Below are positions 17,586-27,407 of a DNA stretch of 64,000 bases, piece by piece. The notes beneath the pieces were generated by a model. That model searched no databases and was not told where the DNA came from. It saw nothing but the letters and a program-made list of their open reading frames with translations. The position numbers and the translations under genes are program-made. Each line of letters begins with the position of its first letter. Position 1 is the first letter of the stretch. Origin of the DNA: an uncultured Bacteroidales bacterium (GTDB lineage: Bacteria; Bacteroidota; Bacteroidia; Bacteroidales; Muribaculaceae); contig CACWNQ010000004.1 of NCBI GenBank assembly GCA_902762385.1, positions 1 to 64,000 on the forward strand, written 5' to 3'.

Positions 17586-17890
17586 AGTGTTTTAGTTCAA
17601 AAAAATGTTATCAAAAAAACTTTGTTTCTCTCGTTGATTTCAAGCCACTCCTTCAGCTTATGTGTCCGCGTAGCACAATATTCTACCACGACACCCAAAG
17701 TCACTGGCGATAAATTGACGTGAGAAGCCATCAATGCTACCCACCAGCAGTTGTTTTTTCGTAAAAATATCGTCCTACGCTTTATGGCCACGTTTTAAGC
17801 ATCGTCAAGCAGCCATCGAAGTTTCAACGATCATGTCACAGAACAGGTCTAACGGGACTAAACCGCAGTACCCTGACTCGAAATCGGTTG
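17586..17890 (-). other. long untranslated leader of rpmB
   Basis: About 300 bp separate the rpmB start from the -7 box. A 64-codon frame (17597-17791) lies in it but has unconvincing composition. On the transcribed strand a 6-bp stem GGTTTA/TAGACC with a 7-base loop lies near 17848-17866. I see no known ribosomal-protein leader motif, but the length suggests a regulatory leader or a separate small RNA. Confidence 0.4.
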
Positions 17891-17898
17891 CAAAGGTA
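17891..17898 (-). promoter_or_regulatory. -7 box for rpmB-rpmG
   Basis: The minus strand reads TACCTTTG. Confidence 0.6.
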
Positions 17899-17999
17899 GG
17901 AACATTTTTTCAATCCACCAAATTTTTTTTCATTTTGGGTAAAAAAAGGTGGAAAATGTTCCTTTATAAATTGCTTATCAGCAATGGATAAGCGTGTTT

Positions 18000-19415
18000 T
18001 TAGTCTTTCTTATCGCTTTGTTTTAATTGTTCTACAAATTGGTCGATTTTCTGCAGCTCCTTAGGAATGTCGATTTCTTGCGGACAGTGACTCACGCACT
18101 TGCGACAGCCGATGCAGTGGTTGGCCTGACGCATGCGTGGCACGCTGTAGTCGTAGCCCACGAGGAATGCCTTGCGAGCACGCTTATAGTCGCTGTCCTT
18201 CTCGTCGCGCACCAGATTGCCTTCCTTGAGGCACTTGTTGTAATGGACAAAAATCGCCGGGATGTTGATGCCATAGGGGCAAGGCATGCAGTACTTGCAG
18301 TCGTTGCAGGGGATATCATGCAGTGCGACGATTTTGTCGGCAATCTTGCTGAGGAAAGCATCCTCTTCGGGCGAAATGGGCTTCAATGGCGAGTAGGTCT
18401 TAATGTTCTCCATGAGGTGGTCCATCCATGTCATGCCACTTAGCACGGTAAGCACCTTTTCGGGCGTGCCAGCATAGCGGAATGCCCATGAGGCGACGCT
18501 GTTGTTAGGCTCACGCCGTTTCAGGTCGGCGACAATATCATTGGGCATATTAGCCAGTCGCCCACCCAGCAGTGGTTCCATGATGACAGCGGGAATGTCG
18601 CGTTTCTGGAGTTCGTCATAAAGGTATTCGGCATTGGTGTTGTCTTCGTTTATTTCTTTAGCGTGCTTCCAGTCAACGTAGTTGAGCTCGATTTGAACGA
18701 AATCCCAGTGGTAGTCGCCGTCGTCATGCCATGCCAGCAGGTTGTCGAAGATGGCAATGTCGCCGTGATAGCTGAATCCCAGGTTGCGAATCTTGCCAGC
18801 CTCCTTCTGCTCGACGAGCCAGTCAAGAAGGCCGTTGTCCATGAATCGGTTGTTAAACTCTTCGATAGCATCTTCGCCGCCTCCCACAGCATGCAGGAGC
18901 ATGTAATCGATATAGTCGACCTGCAGTTCCTTGAGCGAGTTGTAGAACATCTTTTGGCTCTCCTCGAGCGACCTTGTTGATGAGTCGAAATTAGAGAGCT
19001 TAGTAGCGATGAAATACTTGTCGCGAGGGTGCCTGCTCAATGCAATACCCGTTGCTTTCTCGCTACGTCCCTGACAGTAGGCTGGCGATGTGTCGAAGTA
19101 GTTCACGCCATGTTCAATTGCGAAGTCAACCTCTTTGTTCACCAGTTCTTGGTCGATAGCAGCATCAGGGTCGGCCAAATCACCACCCTCTAATGGCAGT
19201 CGCATCATGCCATAGCCCAGCAGCGACACTCGGTCGCCAGTGTTGTGGTTGGTGCGATAGGTCATTTTGTCTTTTGGCACATCGTCGGCCGATATGGCAT
19301 TGTTTTCCTGATGGTCGTATTTGCAAGCGGCGAGCACAGCGCTCGATGCCACTGCAGTGCCTCCTGCCACCTTAAGGAAGTGGCGTCGGCTCATGTTATG
19401 CTTGTTGTCGCTCAT
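18000..19415 (-). CDS. Tat-exported aldo/keto reductase with C-terminal 4Fe-4S domain
   Basis: The 471-aa protein starts with a twin-arginine signal (SRRHFLK) that ends in a lipobox-like LAAC, so it may be a Tat-exported lipoprotein. The middle is an aldo/keto reductase barrel (YFDTSPAYCQGRSE, with the catalytic Tyr region). The last 100 residues carry Fe-S Cys clusters: CNDCKYCMPCPYGI and CIGCRKCVSHCP. Members of this family reduce unknown carbonyl substrates. It follows the polyferredoxin membrane protein by 66 bp, a plausible electron donor. Confidence 0.85.
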   Translation of the reverse strand: MSDNKHNMSRRHFLKVAGGTAVASSAVLAACKYDHQENNAISADDVPKDKMTYRTNHNTGDRVSLLGYGMMRLPLEGGDLADPDAAIDQELVNKEVDFAIEHGVNYFDTSPAYCQGRSEKATGIALSRHPRDKYFIATKLSNFDSSTRSLEESQKMFYNSLKELQVDYIDYMLLHAVGGGEDAIEEFNNRFMDNGLLDWLVEQKEAGKIRNLGFSYHGDIAIFDNLLAWHDDGDYHWDFVQIELNYVDWKHAKEINEDNTNAEYLYDELQKRDIPAVIMEPLLGGRLANMPNDIVADLKRREPNNSVASWAFRYAGTPEKVLTVLSGMTWMDHLMENIKTYSPLKPISPEEDAFLSKIADKIVALHDIPCNDCKYCMPCPYGINIPAIFVHYNKCLKEGNLVRDEKDSDYKRARKAFLVGYDYSVPRMRQANHCIGCRKCVSHCPQEIDIPKELQKIDQFVEQLKQSDKKD

Positions 19416-19481
19416 TGTTCTTATTATTATAAAAGGAGTGAAAGGAGGAATAACTCAACTCTTGCAGTCTTGTTATGAAAT

Positions 19482-20990
19482 TTAAACTGTTCGATGGTCT
19501 TCGTGACCCTCGACGTGGATGGCCGAAACTGGGCGTGATGGGCACACATATTCGCATGCTCCACAGCCAATGCACTTGGCCTCGTTGATGCTAGGCACCA
19601 TGGGCGAATTCTCATCGTTCTCGTCGAGTTGAATCATGGTGATGGCACCTGTTGGGCAATGGCGGGCACAGTTGCCACAGGAAACTGGCGTGCCGTCGTC
19701 GTTCTTGTCACGAGTGGGTATGCACAGGAAATGGGTCCACACGGCGTGGCCTATCTGTGTAGATGATTTCTGCTCGATGGTGATGGGCTTGATTGCACCT
19801 GCGGGGCACACCTGCGAGCAGCGGTTGCACTCGGGGCGGCAGTAGCCACGCTCATAACTCATAATGGGCTGCATGAAGTTGAGCAAGTCGCCCGAGGGGT
19901 GCAGCACTTGATTGGGACACTCGGCAACACACAGTTGGCATGCCACGCAATGCTGATGCATGTTGCGGGCGTTAAGCGAACCAGGAGGAGTGATGGGATT
20001 CTTGCGCTCGGGCATCTTTTTGTCCTCGATGGCAGCAAGTCCGCCATCCACCTTCTTCTTGGCCTGCGCCATAGCAGTAGTAGCAAGAGCTACACCACTG
20101 CCAATGAGGAATGCTCGCTTGGCCTTGTCAACTCCTTCTTGCTGCTGAGGAGTGTCTTCAACGGCAACCACTTTGCGTGGACGGCCATAATAGATTGCGT
20201 CCTTGTGGCACTTGTCAATGCAGTTGCCACAGGTCACGCAGCGGCTATGGTCAACGGTGCCGTTCTTGTAGTCGATGCACGACGACTTGCAGTTGCGAGT
20301 GCACATGCCGCACTTGATGCACTTGTCGTCATCGATGTGCACCTTGAGCAACGAGAATCGCGAGATGAGACTCAAGAAAGTTCCCACCGGGCACACGGTG
20401 TTGCAATAGGTGCGTCCGCCTCGCCATGCCAGCACGGCGATGACAATGAACAGTACGGCAGCAGTAGCAAGCGACGCTATGCTCTTTACCCACACCTCCA
20501 CGGTGTAGATACCGTAACTGTGATAGTGCTCGGCGATGGCGGCAATGCCATTATTGCACCACTGGTAGATGGGTTGGAACAAATTGGTCGCTATCAACCC
20601 AAATGTCCCATAAGGTTCAAGCAAGGTGAATATCGAACCCACACCAGCGAGCACTAGGGCGATAAAAAGCACCAGCACTGGATAGCGCAACCATTTCACT
20701 TCCTTGGAGTAGGTGAAACGGTTCTTCTTGCGCCTGCCGTGAAACCATGAAATGATGTCTTGCAAGACTCCCAGCGGGCATATCACCGAGCAATAGATTC
20801 GGCCAAACACCAGAGTGAGCAACGCAAGCGCGACAATTATCACCACATTCAATGCCAGCACTGCAGGCATAAACTGAATCTTGGCAGTCCACCCTAGCCA
20901 GTGGTGTAGCGTTCCTGTGAAGTCGAGGAACAGCAGCATCACTGCAATAAAGAACAGCACAGCAAGTGTTTTTCTTATTTTCTTCAACAT
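19482..20990 (-). CDS. NapH/NosR-like polyferredoxin membrane protein
   Basis: 502 aa. The N-terminal half has about five membrane helices with NapH-type cytosolic motifs CSVICPLGVLQD and CNTVCPVGTFLS. Then come two 4Fe-4S clusters (CIKCGMCTRNC, CVTCGNCIDKC), a further hydrophobic segment (AFLIGSGVALATTAMAQ) and three to four more Cys clusters (CVACQLCVAEC, CNRCSQVC, CGNCARHC, CIGCGACEYVC). It likely moves electrons across the inner membrane. It combines NapH-like and NapG-like parts in one chain. It sits between MATE and the Fe-S aldo/keto reductase on one strand. Confidence 0.85.
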   Translation of the reverse strand: MLKKIRKTLAVLFFIAVMLLFLDFTGTLHHWLGWTAKIQFMPAVLALNVVIIVALALLTLVFGRIYCSVICPLGVLQDIISWFHGRRKKNRFTYSKEVKWLRYPVLVLFIALVLAGVGSIFTLLEPYGTFGLIATNLFQPIYQWCNNGIAAIAEHYHSYGIYTVEVWVKSIASLATAAVLFIVIAVLAWRGGRTYCNTVCPVGTFLSLISRFSLLKVHIDDDKCIKCGMCTRNCKSSCIDYKNGTVDHSRCVTCGNCIDKCHKDAIYYGRPRKVVAVEDTPQQQEGVDKAKRAFLIGSGVALATTAMAQAKKKVDGGLAAIEDKKMPERKNPITPPGSLNARNMHQHCVACQLCVAECPNQVLHPSGDLLNFMQPIMSYERGYCRPECNRCSQVCPAGAIKPITIEQKSSTQIGHAVWTHFLCIPTRDKNDDGTPVSCGNCARHCPTGAITMIQLDENDENSPMVPSINEAKCIGCGACEYVCPSRPVSAIHVEGHEDHRTV

Positions 20991-21045
20991 GAGTTATGAT
21001 ATTAAAAGTGTATTAATCAGTTAAGTAAACGGTAATTATAAGTCG

Positions 21046-22410
21046 CTATGTGTGCGTGTTTGCGACCAGACGGTTGATTTTGCGCATCTCGATTATTAGC
21101 AGCACCACACCCATGAGCGCCGATATAAGGTCGCTTGCAGGGAATGAGTACCACACTCCGTCGAGCTTGAACAGTGGTGGCAATATGAACAGGAATGGCA
21201 GCAGGCAAAGCACTTGTCGCGACAGGCTCATGAAAATTGACTTCGTTGCCTCGCCTAACGACTGGAAGAAATTAGTTGTCACAATTTGGAAACCTGCCAC
21301 CCAGAACACCATGTTTGCTATGCGGAACGCATGTGCACTCGTTTTGATCAGTCCCTCATCGGTAGTAAATATCATTGCCAGATACTCGGGAACCAACTCG
21401 CTCAGCAGAGTGGCGATGAGACACACTATAGTGCCTACCATGACGGTGAGCCAATAGGCTCGCTTGAGGCGGTCATATCGCTTTGCCCCATAGTTGAAAC
21501 CCACAATTGGTTGCATGCCCATGCACACACCTAGCACAAACATGATGGCAAGCTGTGAAATGGTCATCAAGATACCCATGGCCGCCACACTCTGGTCGCC
21601 ACCGTGCTTGAAAACGGTGTGATTGAGCACAGCGTTTATCACACATCCGGCTGTGTTGACGATGCATGGTGCAGCGCCAACGGCAATAATCGGGCTCAAG
21701 ATGCTCCATTTCACCGAGTAGATGCCTGGTTTGTAATGGATTTCACTCTTCTTGTTGAAGAAGTGCATCTGCACATATACCATTGAGATGAACATCGAGA
21801 TGTCGGTAGCAATGGCTGCGCCCTTGATGCCCCATTTGAGTCCGAAGATGAAAATTGGTGCCAGAATCACATTCATGCCGGCACCTATGAAGTTGGCCCA
21901 CATGGCTTTCTTTGGATAGCCCGTGGCACGCATAATGTTGCTGAAAGAGAACGTGAGATTGTTGATTAGCAATCCGGGCAACATATAAATCATGAAGTCG
22001 CGTGCATAGGGTAGTGATGTCTCGCTAGCACCGAAGAGGATGAGAACCTCGTCGATGAAAATAGCGAAAAGCGTAAGATATAAAATGCCCAGTATCAACG
22101 TCATCACCAGGCTGTTACCCAAGATTTGCTCGGCTGTGCGACGATTGCCCTGTCCCAGCACTATTGAGGTCCGGGCGCCGGCGCCACCACCGATGAGCAC
22201 GCCGAAAGCTGCCGACACGTTCATCACAGGGAAAGTTATGGCGAGACCTGCAATGGCATCGGGGCCCACACCTTGACCAATGAACATTCGATCGATGATG
22301 TTGTAAACCGACATCACCACCATACCCACAACCGAAGGCAAGCTGTATTTAAACAACAGCTTGCCTATTGGGGCTTTATCTAGTTCGTTAAGCCTATCTT
22401 TTCCCTGCAT
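21046..22410 (-). CDS. MATE-family efflux transporter
   Basis: A 454-aa protein with about twelve membrane helices and MATE features: the opening LNELDKAPIGKLLFKYSLP, IDRMFIGQGVG, and the conserved GGGAGARTSIVLGQGN segment. MATE pumps export cationic drugs or metabolites using Na+ or H+ gradients. The substrate is unknown. It lies 55 bp upstream of the polyferredoxin gene and 54 bp after the TPR protein, so an operon is possible. Confidence 0.9.
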   Translation of the reverse strand: MQGKDRLNELDKAPIGKLLFKYSLPSVVGMVVMSVYNIIDRMFIGQGVGPDAIAGLAITFPVMNVSAAFGVLIGGGAGARTSIVLGQGNRRTAEQILGNSLVMTLILGILYLTLFAIFIDEVLILFGASETSLPYARDFMIYMLPGLLINNLTFSFSNIMRATGYPKKAMWANFIGAGMNVILAPIFIFGLKWGIKGAAIATDISMFISMVYVQMHFFNKKSEIHYKPGIYSVKWSILSPIIAVGAAPCIVNTAGCVINAVLNHTVFKHGGDQSVAAMGILMTISQLAIMFVLGVCMGMQPIVGFNYGAKRYDRLKRAYWLTVMVGTIVCLIATLLSELVPEYLAMIFTTDEGLIKTSAHAFRIANMVFWVAGFQIVTTNFFQSLGEATKSIFMSLSRQVLCLLPFLFILPPLFKLDGVWYSFPASDLISALMGVVLLIIEMRKINRLVANTHT

Positions 22411-22464
22411 TGTAGTATTTAGGGTTCTCTATAGGGTGTGTAGAGAGAATTAAGATGTGATAAA

Positions 22465-23337
22465 TTAGTCTTTCAGCAAGTCGAGCCAAGTTGGGTCTTT
22501 GGTTTTCTTTGCTTTGTCGTTGAACACTTTATTCAGGTCTTTGGATGCGTCCTCGGTTTGCTTGAGATATTCCAGAATCCACAATGCGCGTGTGTTTTCT
22601 CGGTCGAGTTCAAGAGCGGTCACCACATCTTTGGCAGCTTTCTCATAATCCCAATCGTTGAAATATTCAACTGCTCTCAGGGCATAGCACTCAGGTTGCT
22701 CGGGCTCGAGCTTAATGGCCATAGTGTAGGCCTTTATGGCTTCTTTGCGTTTTTTGAGCGAACCAGCCACTGTGCCAAGTCCCAGATATCCTTGCACCTC
22801 TTTGGGCTCATATTGAATTACCATACCGTAGTCGACCATGGCCTCGTCAAATCGACGTAAGCGCTTGTAGATGTTGGCGCGGCGGAAGTAGCTGTCGACA
22901 TCGGTTTTGTCGTAACGTAATGCCATGTTCAGGTCTTCGATGGCCGAAATGGTGTCGTTGAGCTGCAAGTTTATGCCTGAACGTGTGAAATATAGCCAGT
23001 TGAGCAGTTCGGTATCACTCTCGCTGATGTTGCACTGGCGAGCGCGGTCGATGGCCTTCATAGCTTCTTGCGATCTTCCAGCCTCTCCATAAATCCCAGC
23101 TAGGCAAGCCCAGCTCTCGGCATCGTTAGGATGCTTGTCGAGGTGCTTCTTCATGAGTGCTGCGGCAGTATTAAGGTCATCTTTATCATAGGCGTCCATG
23201 GCTTTTTGATAGTCGGAGCCATTAACGACCTGAGTTTTTCTGGCAACTTTTCTGATCGATTTTTTCTCAATCGATAGTGCTCCTGCCGACACGCTGAGTA
23301 GTGCAGCAAGAATCAGTAAAATTGTTATTCTTTTCAT
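22465..23337 (-). CDS. secreted tetratricopeptide-repeat protein
   Basis: 290 aa with a signal peptide (MKRITILLILAALLSVSAGA) and at least five TPR units from about residue 42 to 260 (QKAMDAYDKDDLNTAAALMKK, WACLAGIYGEAGRSQEAMKA, DSYFRRANIYKRLRRFDEAM). TPRs act as protein-protein scaffolds, here in the periplasm. No enzyme domain is seen. A -7 box lies about 35 bp upstream. Confidence 0.85.
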   Translation of the reverse strand: MKRITILLILAALLSVSAGALSIEKKSIRKVARKTQVVNGSDYQKAMDAYDKDDLNTAAALMKKHLDKHPNDAESWACLAGIYGEAGRSQEAMKAIDRARQCNISESDTELLNWLYFTRSGINLQLNDTISAIEDLNMALRYDKTDVDSYFRRANIYKRLRRFDEAMVDYGMVIQYEPKEVQGYLGLGTVAGSLKKRKEAIKAYTMAIKLEPEQPECYALRAVEYFNDWDYEKAAKDVVTALELDRENTRALWILEYLKQTEDASKDLNKVFNDKAKKTKDPTWLDLLKD

Positions 23338-23372
23338 AATGTTGAACTTATTAGTGTTATATATATTGTTTG

Positions 23373-23380
23373 CAAATATA
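23373..23380 (-). promoter_or_regulatory. -7 box for the TPR protein
   Basis: The minus strand reads TATATTTG. Confidence 0.5.
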
Positions 23381-23420
23381 TAAAAAATATTTCATTGTTG
23401 GCGTGTTGTATAGTAAATAT

Positions 23421-24431
23421 TTATATCACAACTCGGGCAAATGGTGGAGCAGTGATGTCGCAGGTCTCACCGTTAAGATACTTGAAGTAGCCCGCAACGG
23501 CAATCATGGCGGCATTATCGGTGGTAAAAGAGCGTTCGGGAATGAATGCCTTAATGTGGCGTCGGTCGCAATATTGCTGCACAGCGTTGCGCACTCCACT
23601 GTTGGCACTCACTCCACCACTTATTGCTACAGTCTTGATGCCTGTGGCTTTGATTGCCTTGTCAAATTTGTCCATCAGCGTGTCGATAATGGTCTTCTGT
23701 AGCGAAGCTGCAAGGTCGGCCTTGTTTTCCTCGATAAAGTTGGGGTTGAGTTTGAGGTTGTCGCGCAAGGTGTAGAGGAACGAAGTCTTCAATCCGCTGA
23801 AGCTGTAGTTATAGCCCTCTATGTGCGGCTTTGAGAACTTGAATCGATTAGGATTACCTTCTTGGGCCAGTTCATCGATGTAGGGACCACCAGGGTAGGG
23901 GAGTCCCATCACCTTGGCGCACTTGTCGAATGCTTCGCCTGCAGCATCATCTATTGTCTGTCCCAGAATTTCCATATTGGTGGGAGATTCAACTCTGATA
24001 ATCTGCGAGTTGCCTCCACTTATGAGCAAGCACAGGAAGGGGAAAGTTGGCACCTGGGTATTCTCATCTTCCTTAATGAAATGGGCAAGCACGTGACCGT
24101 GCAAGTGGTTAACATCCACAAGAGGTATACCAAGCGCTAGCGCAAGGCCCTTGCTGAACGAGGTTCCCACATGCAGGGAACCTGGCAGGCCAGGTCCACG
24201 TGTGAAGGCAATGGCATCGATATCGCCTTTGTTAATGCCCGCCTGACGAATGGCCTCGCTCACTACAGGCACAATGTTCTGCTGGTGTGCACGCGAAGCA
24301 AGCTCGGGCACTACTCCACCATAGGCTTCATGCACCTTCTGGCTGGCGATGACGTTGCTCAAGAGAATGCAGTCCTTGATGACTGCTGCGCTGGTGTCGT
24401 CGCACGACGACTCAATTCCAAGTATAATCAT
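23421..24431 (-). CDS. tsaD: tRNA N6-adenosine threonylcarbamoyltransferase
   Basis: TsaD transfers threonylcarbamoyl to A37 of ANN-decoding tRNAs (t6A). The 336-aa protein begins MIILGIESSCDDTSAAVI and shows the metal-binding HLHGHVLAHF, the GGNSQI loop and CDRRHIKAF. The length is typical. I start at 24431: an in-frame extension of 20 codons upstream has a random composition and overlaps the promoter (-7 box 24489-24496). Confidence 0.96.
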   Translation of the reverse strand: MIILGIESSCDDTSAAVIKDCILLSNVIASQKVHEAYGGVVPELASRAHQQNIVPVVSEAIRQAGINKGDIDAIAFTRGPGLPGSLHVGTSFSKGLALALGIPLVDVNHLHGHVLAHFIKEDENTQVPTFPFLCLLISGGNSQIIRVESPTNMEILGQTIDDAAGEAFDKCAKVMGLPYPGGPYIDELAQEGNPNRFKFSKPHIEGYNYSFSGLKTSFLYTLRDNLKLNPNFIEENKADLAASLQKTIIDTLMDKFDKAIKATGIKTVAISGGVSANSGVRNAVQQYCDRRHIKAFIPERSFTTDNAAMIAVAGYFKYLNGETCDITAPPFARVVI

Positions 24432-24488
24432 AAGTTCTGGTAAAGCAAGTAGAATTGTGGGTGGGGCATTTGCCCCAATTAACGGTGG

Positions 24489-24496
24489 CAAAGTTA
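24489..24496 (-). promoter_or_regulatory. -7 box for tsaD
   Basis: The minus strand reads TAACTTTG. Confidence 0.6.
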
Positions 24497-24601
24497 CTCA
24501 AAGTTGTGCCCAGCAGCAAGAGTGACAACCATTTTGTGCCATTTTTTTGCTATTTTTTAAGGTTTTAGAAGAAAAGCCGACTTTAAGTCGGTAATTATTT
24601 G

Positions 24602-24609
24602 TACCTTTG
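24602..24609 (+). promoter_or_regulatory. -7 box for obgE
   Basis: The plus strand reads TACCTTTG, about 30 bp before the ATG. Confidence 0.65.
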
Positions 24610-24639
24610 CACCCCGAAAACTGAAAACTTACATTTGTT

Positions 24640-25872
24640 ATGGCTGAGAGCAACTTCATCGATTACGTAAAGATATTGTGCCGTAGCGGGCACGGTGGCG
24701 CAGGGTCGAAGCACCTGCACCGCGCCAAGTATATCCCCAAGGGAGGTCCCGACGGCGGCGACGGCGGCCGTGGAGGTCACATCTTCCTGAAGGGTAACCG
24801 CAACTTGTGGACTCTAATTCACCTGAAGTATCAGCGACACATATTTGCCACCGATGGCGCTCCAGGCAGCGAGAATCAATGCACCGGCAAGAAGGGCGAG
24901 GACCGTACTATCGAGGTTCCTTGCGGCACTGCTGTGTATGATGCCGAGACAGGCAAGTTCCTGTGCGACGTTACCGAGCATGACCAGATTGTGCGCTTGC
25001 TCAAGGGTGGCCGTGGTGGATTGGGAAATGTACACTTCAAGAGTGCAACACGCCAGACACCACGTTTTGCTCAGCCAGGCGAGGATGGTGTTGAGAAGTC
25101 AATAGTTCTCGAGCTCAAGTTGCTAGCCGATGTGGGTCTAGTGGGATTTCCTAACGCTGGTAAGTCGACGCTACTCTCGGTGATTAGTGCTGCTAAGCCT
25201 AAGATAGCCAATTACCCCTTTACCACTCTCGAGCCCAACTTGGGTATCGTGACCTACCGTGGCCAACAGTCGTTTGTGATGGCCGACATCCCTGGAATCA
25301 TTGAGGGCGCCAGCGAGGGTAAGGGATTGGGACTAAGATTCTTGCGTCACATCGAGCGCAATGCTGTGCTGCTGTTTATGGTGCCTAGCGATACCGATGA
25401 TATCAAGCGCGAATATGAAATACTGAGCAACGAGCTCGCTACCTTCAACCCCGACTTGGTGGAAAAGCCTCGCGTGCTTGCTATCACCAAGTGTGACCTT
25501 ATTGACGAAGAGCTCAAAGAGATGTTGCGCGAAGGCTTGCCCAGCGACGTGCCCGTGGTGTTCATTTCGAGCGTGGCTCAGCAGGGGCTTACCGAATTGA
25601 AAGACATCTTGTGGCGCACCATCAACGATGAGCACAATCGCATCCCCGACACTGTTGCGCTCCACGACCTCGATGAGCAACATCGTGTTCAGGAGGAGGA
25701 TGACTTCATCTTTGCCGCCGAGGATCCCGACTATGACGAAATGCCCGATGCCGGAGGCAAGATGATTGTCGACGAGCAGGAATGGGACGATGAGTACTGG
25801 GCCGAGAAATATGACGACCCCGACCGTGACTTCCAGATTGTGAATGACGATGAGGATGATAGCGGAGAGTAA
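24640..25872 (+). CDS. obgE: Obg-family ribosome-assembly GTPase
   Basis: ObgE is an essential GTPase in 50S maturation and stringent signalling. The 410-aa protein has the glycine-rich Obg fold at 1-158 ([26 protein letters not shown]), G1 GFPNAGKST at about 169-177, switch [11 protein letters not shown]3 DIPGI and G4 TKCD. The last 85 residues form a very acidic tail in place of an OCT domain, as in other Bacteroidetes. It leads a plus-strand run with the LOG gene 26 bp after it. Confidence 0.96.
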   Translation: MAESNFIDYVKILCRSGHGGAGSKHLHRAKYIPKGGPDGGDGGRGGHIFLKGNRNLWTLIHLKYQRHIFATDGAPGSENQCTGKKGEDRTIEVPCGTAVYDAETGKFLCDVTEHDQIVRLLKGGRGGLGNVHFKSATRQTPRFAQPGEDGVEKSIVLELKLLADVGLVGFPNAGKSTLLSVISAAKPKIANYPFTTLEPNLGIVTYRGQQSFVMADIPGIIEGASEGKGLGLRFLRHIERNAVLLFMVPSDTDDIKREYEILSNELATFNPDLVEKPRVLAITKCDLIDEELKEMLREGLPSDVPVVFISSVAQQGLTELKDILWRTINDEHNRIPDTVALHDLDEQHRVQEEDDFIFAAEDPDYDEMPDAGGKMIVDEQEWDDEYWAEKYDDPDRDFQIVNDDEDDSGE

Positions 25873-25898
25873 AGAGTGGAGAGGCTTTGAGATTTTGA

Positions 25899-26498
25899 GT
25901 GAGATTAAAGATTTTGGAGAAAAAGGGTAACATATGTGTTTTTGGTGCCTCGAGCCGTAACATAGGTCAAGCCTATATTACAGCAGCTTATCAGTTGGGC
26001 TCAATCATGGCTAAGCGTGGCTGGTGTTGCCTGAATGGTGCTGGCAGCGAAGGGCTGATGCGTGCAGTGAGCGATGGAGTGCTCGATGCTGGAGGCGAGG
26101 CAATAGGCGTAATTCCACAATTCATGATCGACAATGGATGGCACTACGACCGCTTGAGTAGCATCATTGCTACCGAAACCATGCACGACCGCAAGCACAC
26201 TCTGGCTCAGATGTCGCAGGCTGTGATAGCGTTGCCAGGCGGTTGTGGCACCATGGAAGAGCTGCTTGAGGCCATCACCTGGCGTCAGCTTAACCTTGCT
26301 CCCAAGCCCATTGTACTGCTCAACACATTGGGGTACTACAATCACTTGGAGTCGATGCTCGTTACTGCTATTGAGCACGGTTTCATGAAGGCGAGTCACC
26401 GCCGCTTGTGGCGCATGGCTAAAGACCCTGTGCAGGCGCTCGACATTATTGAGCAGGAATTGGCAAGCGAGGACGCGCCCATTGAATCAAAATACTAA
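25899..26498 (+). CDS. LOG-family nucleotide phosphoribohydrolase (TIGR00730)
   Basis: 199 aa with the two LOG motifs: GAGSEGLMRAVSDG (usually PGGGxGLM) and ALPGGCGTMEELLEA (PGGxGTxxE). Such enzymes release the base from nucleoside 5'-monophosphates, for example cytokinin riboside monophosphates, though the bacterial substrate is often unclear. I give the GTG start at 25899; an initiation nearer to GNICVFGASS is also possible. It lies between obgE and DUF4271 on the same strand. Confidence 0.85.
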   Translation: MRLKILEKKGNICVFGASSRNIGQAYITAAYQLGSIMAKRGWCCLNGAGSEGLMRAVSDGVLDAGGEAIGVIPQFMIDNGWHYDRLSSIIATETMHDRKHTLAQMSQAVIALPGGCGTMEELLEAITWRQLNLAPKPIVLLNTLGYYNHLESMLVTAIEHGFMKASHRRLWRMAKDPVQALDIIEQELASEDAPIESKY

Positions 26499-26507
26499 AA
26501 CTTAACA

Positions 26508-27389
26508 ATGCCAACCGATAACCAAAATATAATCACCGACACCACATCGATGGCTAGCGACACAACGCAGACCGTTGACACCGTGGTTGCGCCCAAGCAG
26601 CATCGCGCTCAGTATCTGAATGGATTTCCGCAGCGTGGCGGTAACGACACCACCTTTGAGCGCATCGAGCAGATGCCCGTGCTCGAGGTCCCTGCTGCCG
26701 GCAATGCCCACACCCACAACAGCTCGCCTCTTCACGACACAGGTTCGATGATTATGTTCCTGCTCTCATGTCTGTTCCTTATCACCAGTTATCGCCTGGG
26801 TAATGTGTATATCTCAAATCTTGCGCATAACATGTTCTCAATCAAGGGTAAGGATGACCTTTACAGCGACCACACCATGAGCGACACGCGCATTATCATC
26901 GCACTCATTGTCAACACTTGCCTCATGGAAGGAATGCTGATGTTCTACGGGTTGTCGTGGTATAACCCACAGCTCACTCTGGCACTGCAGAGCTCGGTGT
27001 TCTTGCACGTTTTTGTGCTTGTACTGGCTGCAGCTTTGTTCATCACATTGCAGCTGTTCCTTTACCGTCTTATTGGTTTCACCTTCAGCGACGACCGCCT
27101 TACCGAATTGTGGGTGGGTGGTTTTTTGGCATCCCAGGCCACGCTTGGTCTGGTTCTTTTCCCCATAGTGGTTATCACGCTTGTGTTCCCATCTACTATT
27201 AAATTGATGCTGACTCTAGCAATAATCCTATATGTTTTGGCTAGATTAGTGTTTATTTGGAAAGGATTTAGAATTTTTTTCAATAATTTCTCTTCTAGTA
27301 TTTATTTTATTTTGTACCTTTGCGCCGTCGAAATTGTACCCCCTCTCTTGGCACTTGCCGGTACAGTTTATGTATGCAGCATATTATAA
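26508..27389 (+). CDS. DUF4271 membrane protein
   Basis: 293 aa. The first 80 residues are polar and disordered (Thr/Asp-rich); six to seven membrane helices follow (MIMFLLSCLFLITSYRLG, VFVLVLAAALFITLQL, and others). The position directly upstream of hemD and the overall layout match the Bacteroidetes DUF4271 family, whose function is unknown. Ten bp separate it from the LOG gene and 18 bp from hemD, so one transcript is likely. Confidence 0.8.
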   Translation: MPTDNQNIITDTTSMASDTTQTVDTVVAPKQHRAQYLNGFPQRGGNDTTFERIEQMPVLEVPAAGNAHTHNSSPLHDTGSMIMFLLSCLFLITSYRLGNVYISNLAHNMFSIKGKDDLYSDHTMSDTRIIIALIVNTCLMEGMLMFYGLSWYNPQLTLALQSSVFLHVFVLVLAAALFITLQLFLYRLIGFTFSDDRLTELWVGGFLASQATLGLVLFPIVVITLVFPSTIKLMLTLAIILYVLARLVFIWKGFRIFFNNFSSSIYFILYLCAVEIVPPLLALAGTVYVCSIL

Positions 27390-27407
27390 ACAAAAAACAT
27401 TGAAACA

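Noticed and set aside
17597-17791. A 64-codon frame upstream of rpmB
   Set aside because: Unusual composition, no recognisable domain and it lies in a probable leader; possible but unsupported.
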